A stretch of 9,596 nucleotides of DNA from Thermoplasmata archaeon. GTDB lineage: Archaea; Thermoplasmatota; Thermoplasmata; Thermoplasmatales; Thermoplasmataceae. The position numbers and the translations under genes were made by a program. Below the pieces are notes generated by a model, which saw nothing but the letters and a program-made list of their open reading frames with translations, was not told where the DNA came from and did not search any database. Where the stretch lies: NCBI GenBank assembly GCA_021827885.1, contig JAKAUD010000054.1, forward strand, positions 1 to 9,596, in the 5' to 3' direction. Position 1 is the stretch's first letter, and each line of letters begins with the position of its first letter. Positions 6,003 through 9,596 of the stretch are shown piece by piece.

Positions 6003-7990
6003 AAATTAACACAGAACCAATATGGAATGCCCTGAAGAATTTTCGTCCTGATAAAATGATCAGAAACCCTGTCATGTTCGTCACTGAACTTGCACTGTTC
6101 CTATCTGTATACCTGCTTATATTCAGAGCACATTATTCTCTTCCAATCTCCTCAAGATACGATTATTTTTATGCTTCTGTCATTGTGCTCCTTTTCCTCA
6201 CCATTTTCTTCTCCAACCTGGCAGAGACCATGTCAGAAGGTAAAAGCAAGGCTATAACCGACAGCCTTAAGAAAATAAAACAGAATACAATTGCACATGT
6301 AATCGAAGAAGACCGTGTGAAAGATATTCCTTCTGAGGATTTGAGAAAGGGAATGATTGTTATTGTCAATAAGAATGAATTTGTTCCTAACGACGGTGAG
6401 ATAGTCGAAGGTTCCGGGTATTTTAACGAATCCTCAATAACCGGTGAATCGAAACCTATGATGAAAGTCGTCGGGGACAGTGTAACGGGATCGACTGTTT
6501 TAACAACAGACTCAATAAAAATAAGGATCACAGCTGATCCAGGGGAGACATTCCTGGATAAGATGATTGAGCTGGTTGGCAATTCTGTAAGGGAGAAGAC
6601 TCCAAATGAGATTGCCCTTAATGTGATGCTTTCTGGATTGACATTAATATTTCTCATAATAACGTCATCAATATTTTCACTGGCCGATTTCCTCGGTCTC
6701 AACTTGAATCTATTTGTACTCATTGTACTACTCATCTGCCTTATTCCCACAACCATTGGGGCTCTGCTGCCGGCACTGGGAATAGCCGCAATTAATAAGG
6801 TCTCTCAATACAATATTATTGCTAAGAGTGGGAGGGCGGTTGAAAATGCGGGAGATATTGATACTATTATACTGGACAAAACCGGTACCATTACAATAGG
6901 AGATCGCCAGGCAATTAGATTCTACCCTTCTCCCGGCATCGATAATAATGAATTTCTCAGATTTTGTTATCTTTCTTCAGCAAGAGATGATACGAAAGAG
7001 GGCATTTCCATCGTAAAGCTCTGTGAAAGTTCAGGGTTAAATCCCGTTTCATTAACAGGGATTGACCACGAATTTATTCCCTTTTCATCTGAAACAAAGT
7101 ATAGCGGTGTGAAAATTGGGAATGAAACCATCCTGAAAGGGGCCATGAAATCAATTTCGGAAAAAATAGGAAAAAATGACAAGTACATCGAAGGCATCAG
7201 TGCTGAAATTTCCAGCAAGGGAGGAACTGCCATGACGCTGGCCAGAAATGACCAGTTTCTTGGTGTAATAGAGCTTAATGACGTAATAAAACCATGGATT
7301 AGGGAAAGAATAGAAACCATGAAAAACATGAACATCAAGACAATAATGTGCACAGGAGACAACGAAATAACCGCACAATTCATAGCAAGGGAGAGCGGGA
7401 TAGAGGAATTTATAGCCAATGTGAAGCCGGAAGATAAATTCAAGGAAGTTGAGGACGAAAAGTTCAAACAGAGAATGGTTGCCATGGTAGGGGATGGCAC
7501 AAATGATGCTCCAGCCCTTGCAAGGGCAGACGTGGGCCTTGCGATGAACAGTGGAACCCAAGCTGCCAAAGATGCTGCAAATATGATAGACCTTGATAAT
7601 GATCCTGCCAAACTAATGGATGTCATATTTCTTGGCAAGCAGATTCTCATAACAAGAGGCTCGTTGACAACATTTTCACTGGCAAATGACGTTTCGAAGT
7701 ACTTCGTTATAATCCCGGCGATGTTCTATATAATACCTCAACTCGGGTTTATAAACATCCTTGGATTTACGGACCCACTCCTGGCAGTAACTTCAGCGCT
7801 CATATTCAACACTTTTATTATTCCCGCTTTGATTCCAATGGCTCTCAAGGGAGTTAAATTCAAAGCCTCCGGGCCTGATTCTCTATTGAAAAGAAACATA
7901 CTCGTTTATGGGGCGGGTGGTGTAATATTCCCATTTATATGCATAGGAATTATTTACCTTATCCTGGCGGGGGTTGGTGTCACATGGTAA
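5999..7990 (+). CDS. kdpB: Potassium-transporting P-type ATPase catalytic subunit KdpB
   Basis: P-type (type IA) ATPase that couples ATP hydrolysis to K+ uptake through KdpA. With Met1 as the TTG at 5999 it has 663 residues (E. coli about 682). Seen: actuator motif TGES (148-151; Ser151 matches the E. coli Ser162 inhibitory phosphosite), IPTTIGALLPALGIA (249-263), phosphorylation motif DKTGTIT with Asp293, nucleotide-binding KGA (380-382), TGDN (452-455), GDGTNDAPALA (498-508), and FSLANDVSKYF (559-569) with the membrane Asp564 and Lys567 known to matter in E. coli. Start choice: an ATG at 5960 would overlap kdpA by 43 bp and add 13 non-conserved residues. TTG 5999 gives a TTGA 4-bp overlap and has GGGGTG (5988-5993) 5 nt upstream. 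The ATPase cycle residues all appear intact. Confidence 0.97.
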   Translation: MKINTEPIWNALKNFRPDKMIRNPVMFVTELALFLSVYLLIFRAHYSLPISSRYDYFYASVIVLLFLTIFFSNLAETMSEGKSKAITDSLKKIKQNTIAHVIEEDRVKDIPSEDLRKGMIVIVNKNEFVPNDGEIVEGSGYFNESSITGESKPMMKVVGDSVTGSTVLTTDSIKIRITADPGETFLDKMIELVGNSVREKTPNEIALNVMLSGLTLIFLIITSSIFSLADFLGLNLNLFVLIVLLICLIPTTIGALLPALGIAAINKVSQYNIIAKSGRAVENAGDIDTIILDKTGTITIGDRQAIRFYPSPGIDNNEFLRFCYLSSARDDTKEGISIVKLCESSGLNPVSLTGIDHEFIPFSSETKYSGVKIGNETILKGAMKSISEKIGKNDKYIEGISAEISSKGGTAMTLARNDQFLGVIELNDVIKPWIRERIETMKNMNIKTIMCTGDNEITAQFIARESGIEEFIANVKPEDKFKEVEDEKFKQRMVAMVGDGTNDAPALARADVGLAMNSGTQAAKDAANMIDLDNDPAKLMDVIFLGKQILITRGSLTTFSLANDVSKYFVIIPAMFYIIPQLGFINILGFTDPLLAVTSALIFNTFIIPALIPMALKGVKFKASGPDSLLKRNILVYGAGGVIFPFICIGIIYLILAGVGVTW

Positions 7991-8634
7991 ATTTGAAACC
8001 GTATTTGAAAATAGTTAAAAATTCGTCTGTACTTGCGATCACGATGCTTCTTCTGTTGGGGGTTATCATTCCTTCAGTGACTGCTCTCATTTCAGAACAC
8101 ATTGATCCTTCCAGTTCTAATGGTTCGCCAATTGAAATAAATGGAAAGATATATGGAAGCTATTTACTTGCACAGGCTTTCAACAACAGTTCTTTATTTT
8201 TCCAGGCTCGTCCTTCTACGATAGGGTACAACCAGACTGAATCAGGATCCTGTACGGGAACCGCGGATTCTCAACAGGCCCTTAATTTTACCTTGAACGC
8301 CTTGAGAGAATTCGAAAGCAAAAATCCGGGCATAAACCTCTCATCCGTACCTTTTGAAATGGTAGCTTACTCAGCTTCCGGGCTCGATCCAAATATTCCG
8401 ATACAGGGGGCATATATACAGATTCCAAGGATTGCCTCGAATTTATCTTTGCTTTTCAACAAATCTGTTTCCGTAATTACACTGGAAAAAGAACTCCTTA
8501 ATTTCGTGAATTCAAGTGAGCAGCAAAATTTCCCGATTTTTGGAACTTATTATGCTAACACAATGGAATTGAACGTCGATATAATTAACCTGATGATCAA
8601 GAACGGAGTTGTACCAAAATCACTTCTTGACTAG
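7984..8634 (+). CDS. kdpC: Potassium-transporting ATPase subunit KdpC
   Basis: Single-span subunit with an outside-facing domain, thought to stabilise or assist the KdpA-KdpB complex. From the ATG at 7984 it has 216 residues (E. coli about 190): a membrane anchor at about 16-36, then GSYLLAQAF (58-66), FFQARPS (72-78), VPFEMVAYSASGLDPNIPIQ (122-141), IPRIA (147-151) and MELNVDIINLMI (194-205). It overlaps kdpB by 7 bp and has GGTG 4 nt before the ATG. An earlier ATG at 7939 is rejected because it lies deep in kdpB and adds no family sequence. The outer domain carries nine N-x-S/T sequons (Asn 46, 67, 68, 83, 101, 118, 153, 159, 176). The 3' end overlaps the convergent stress-protein gene by 15 bp. 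Confidence 0.95.
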   Translation: MVNLKPYLKIVKNSSVLAITMLLLLGVIIPSVTALISEHIDPSSSNGSPIEINGKIYGSYLLAQAFNNSSLFFQARPSTIGYNQTESGSCTGTADSQQALNFTLNALREFESKNPGINLSSVPFEMVAYSASGLDPNIPIQGAYIQIPRIASNLSLLFNKSVSVITLEKELLNFVNSSEQQNFPIFGTYYANTMELNVDIINLMIKNGVVPKSLLD

Positions 8635-9456
8635 GGCAGTATCTATCCATGACTCCTTTATCAAATCCTTGATCATGCCATTTATTCTTATGTTTCCGGA
8701 TGTCCCCGGCCTTACGCCCATAACCAAGAGATCAGCACCCCACGAGTACATTCTGTTCATTAGAATTTCTTTCAGGCTATCCCCTTCTGCCTTGGAGAAC
8801 TCTAAATTAGGGAATTCCTTAATTAATTCTTCCTTAGAATCGAATAGGTTCTTGAAGCCGTGTGTTTGCTTAGTATCAAATTTTCTTAAATCCAGGAGGC
8901 ACACCTTAGCCCCGGTGACCTTAGATATCATCAATGCAATAAATATTGACCTTCTGACATTCAGTGATTCTGAAATTGGCACCAGGAGTTTTTCGTAGTT
9001 ATCATTCTTTTTTCTTGTTGTTATGGCTATGACGGTTGATCGCGAGTTTTTAACGATATAATCCCCGATTCCGCCAAGAAGTGACGCTGACAGAGTGGCT
9101 CTCGGCAGGCTGCTGAATAATACAATATCATAATTCCTTGAGTTGATTTCTGCAACAATGCCCTGCTTTATGCTTCTGGCACTCTGTACCTTTGGTATTA
9201 CGTGAATATTCCTCTCCTTGCCTTCCTTGTAGGCATTGAGTACTATAGCCACCTTATCGCTCCAGACGATCTCTCTTACCTCATCCTTAACTGTTAGTGC
9301 TGTAATCTCTGATTTATATTTGGATGCTATGCCCAGAGCTAAGTCAAAGGCTTTTTTTGAGTTTTCCCCCTTTGCCATAGGAACTAACAATTTCTCAGGT
9401 TTTAAGGTGTATGCCTTTAAACTAGATAGCAATAGTAAGATATTAACAAACAGCAT
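8620..9456 (-). CDS. Tandem universal stress protein (two UspA domains)
   Basis: Probable cytosolic regulatory or stress protein with two Usp folds in 278 residues. Domain 1 spans about 20-146 (KLLVPMAKGENSKKAF at 22-37, LLGGIGDYIVKNSRSTVIAI at 126-145). Domain 2 spans about 154-277 (EKLLVPISESLNVRRSIF at 155-172, ADLLVMGVRPG at 241-251, GMIKDLIKES at 260-269). The ATP-binding G-2x-G-9x-G-S/T motif is broken in both: domain 1 has Ser115, Pro118, Gly128-Gly129, and domain 2 has Gly247, Pro250, Gly260-Met261. The usual Asp after the first strand is Ala or Ser/Glu, so nucleotide binding is doubtful. The first 8-20 residues are hydrophobic extra sequence; a TTG at 9432 is an alternative start, placed right for a leaderless message. 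It is convergent with kdpC. Usp domains also occur in the KdpD K+ sensor, so a role with Kdp is possible but unproven. Confidence 0.88.
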   Translation of the reverse strand: MLFVNILLLLSSLKAYTLKPEKLLVPMAKGENSKKAFDLALGIASKYKSEITALTVKDEVREIVWSDKVAIVLNAYKEGKERNIHVIPKVQSARSIKQGIVAEINSRNYDIVLFSSLPRATLSASLLGGIGDYIVKNSRSTVIAITTRKKNDNYEKLLVPISESLNVRRSIFIALMISKVTGAKVCLLDLRKFDTKQTHGFKNLFDSKEELIKEFPNLEFSKAEGDSLKEILMNRMYSWGADLLVMGVRPGTSGNIRINGMIKDLIKESWIDTALVKK

Positions 9457-9462
9457 ATTAAA
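9455..9462 (-). promoter_or_regulatory. Possible TATA box of the Usp gene
   Basis: TTTAATAT on the minus strand is centred 26 nt before the in-frame TTG at 9432, the distance expected for a leaderless transcript starting there. It also overlaps the ATG at 9456, so if this box is real the annotated ATG would not be transcribed. A weaker AAATTATT near 9481-9488 could instead serve the ATG. Confidence 0.35.
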
Positions 9463-9562
9463 TTTTTGCTAACGACCGCGAATAATTTCTCTCACCATTT
9501 GAATACGAAGTGGCTGAAAATAGGTCTTTTAGTTAATTAATAAAATTGCCTTCTCGCATACT
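9457..9562. other. A/T-rich intergenic segment right of the Usp gene
   Basis: No start-to-stop frame with recognisable protein sequence and no RNA gene is visible here. The segment presumably holds the Usp promoter and part of the upstream region of whatever gene lies beyond the right edge. Confidence 0.5.
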
Positions 9563-9592
9563 ACCGTGATACACCGTGACACACCGTGTCAC
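9563..9592. repeat. Three tandem 10-bp repeats forming a dyad
   Basis: ACCGTGATAC (9563-9572), ACCGTGACAC (9573-9582) and ACCGTGTCAC (9583-9592) are head-to-tail copies differing at one or two bases. The last two also build a perfect inverted repeat, GTGACAC-ACC-GTGTCAC (9576-9592). A period of one helical turn with dyad symmetry suggests binding sites for a dimeric DNA-binding protein on one face of the helix. The array stops 4 bases before the window edge, so more copies may follow. The G/C-richer composition stands out from its A/T-rich surroundings. Confidence 0.7.
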
Positions 9593-9596
9593 TCCA

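Noticed and set aside
6967..7650. 227-codon minus-strand frame inside kdpB (and similar at 6169-6756)
   Set aside because: Opposite-strand shadow of the conserved P-type ATPase; Ser/Leu-rich low-information translation.
7939..7983. Longer KdpC start at the ATG at 7939
   Set aside because: It lies well inside kdpB and encodes a Gly/Trp/Cys-containing tail not expected before the KdpC anchor; ATG 7984 has a GGTG site and a short overlap.
9563..9592. CRISPR array
   Set aside because: The repeats are 10 bp, directly tandem with no spacers, and only three copies are seen.

Overview
The window looks like a piece of an archaeal chromosome, most likely from the Thermoplasmatales or a close relative. 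The reasons are: an archaeal Trm5/Taw2-type wyosine tRNA enzyme, A/T-rich TATA-like boxes at the spacing expected for leaderless transcripts, moderately low GC by eye, frequent AGA/AGG/ATA codons, TTG starts in compact operons, and an extracellular KdpC domain crowded with N-glycosylation sequons. The assignment to order is an inference; no rRNA or other marker gene is present.

Left part (1-2830, minus strand): a tetrapyrrole operon transcribed leftwards, hemL > hemC > hemD. The genes overlap by 20 and 11 bp. They encode glutamate-1-semialdehyde aminotransferase (makes 5-aminolevulinate), porphobilinogen deaminase (makes hydroxymethylbilane) and uroporphyrinogen-III synthase (cyclises it). 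hemD runs off the left edge with about 245 codons visible, so little is missing. hemA and hemB are not in the window.

Middle (2831-3923, plus strand): a 70-bp divergent promoter region, then a tRNA-modifying enzyme of the Trm5/Taw2 family. It has a Trm5-like N-terminus, but its substrate-side motif resembles Taw2 (wyosine aminocarboxypropyl transferase).

Right part (3924-8634, plus strand): a 220-bp regulatory gap, then a complete kdpFABC operon for the high-affinity K+-uptake P-type ATPase. KdpF is a 30-residue-class peptide that is easily missed because it lacks an ATG, GTG or conventionally spaced start. The four genes are joined by 4-, 4- and 7-bp overlaps, and kdpB is best started at a TTG. 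No kdpD/kdpE sensor genes are visible. Tail-to-tail with kdpC, overlapping it by 15 bp, lies a tandem universal-stress-protein (Usp) gene on the minus strand (8620-9456) whose nucleotide-binding motifs are degenerate. The last 34 bases hold three tandem 10-bp repeats that also form a 7-bp dyad, possibly an operator cut by the window edge.

In an acidophile, Kdp-driven K+ uptake would help maintain an inside-positive membrane potential, and the neighbouring Usp protein could be a regulatory partner; both statements are inference. I see nothing that amounts to a clearly new system. The best leads are the KdpF start, the Kdp-Usp pairing, the edge repeat, the hybrid Taw2/Trm5 protein and the unusual cofactor loop of HemC.
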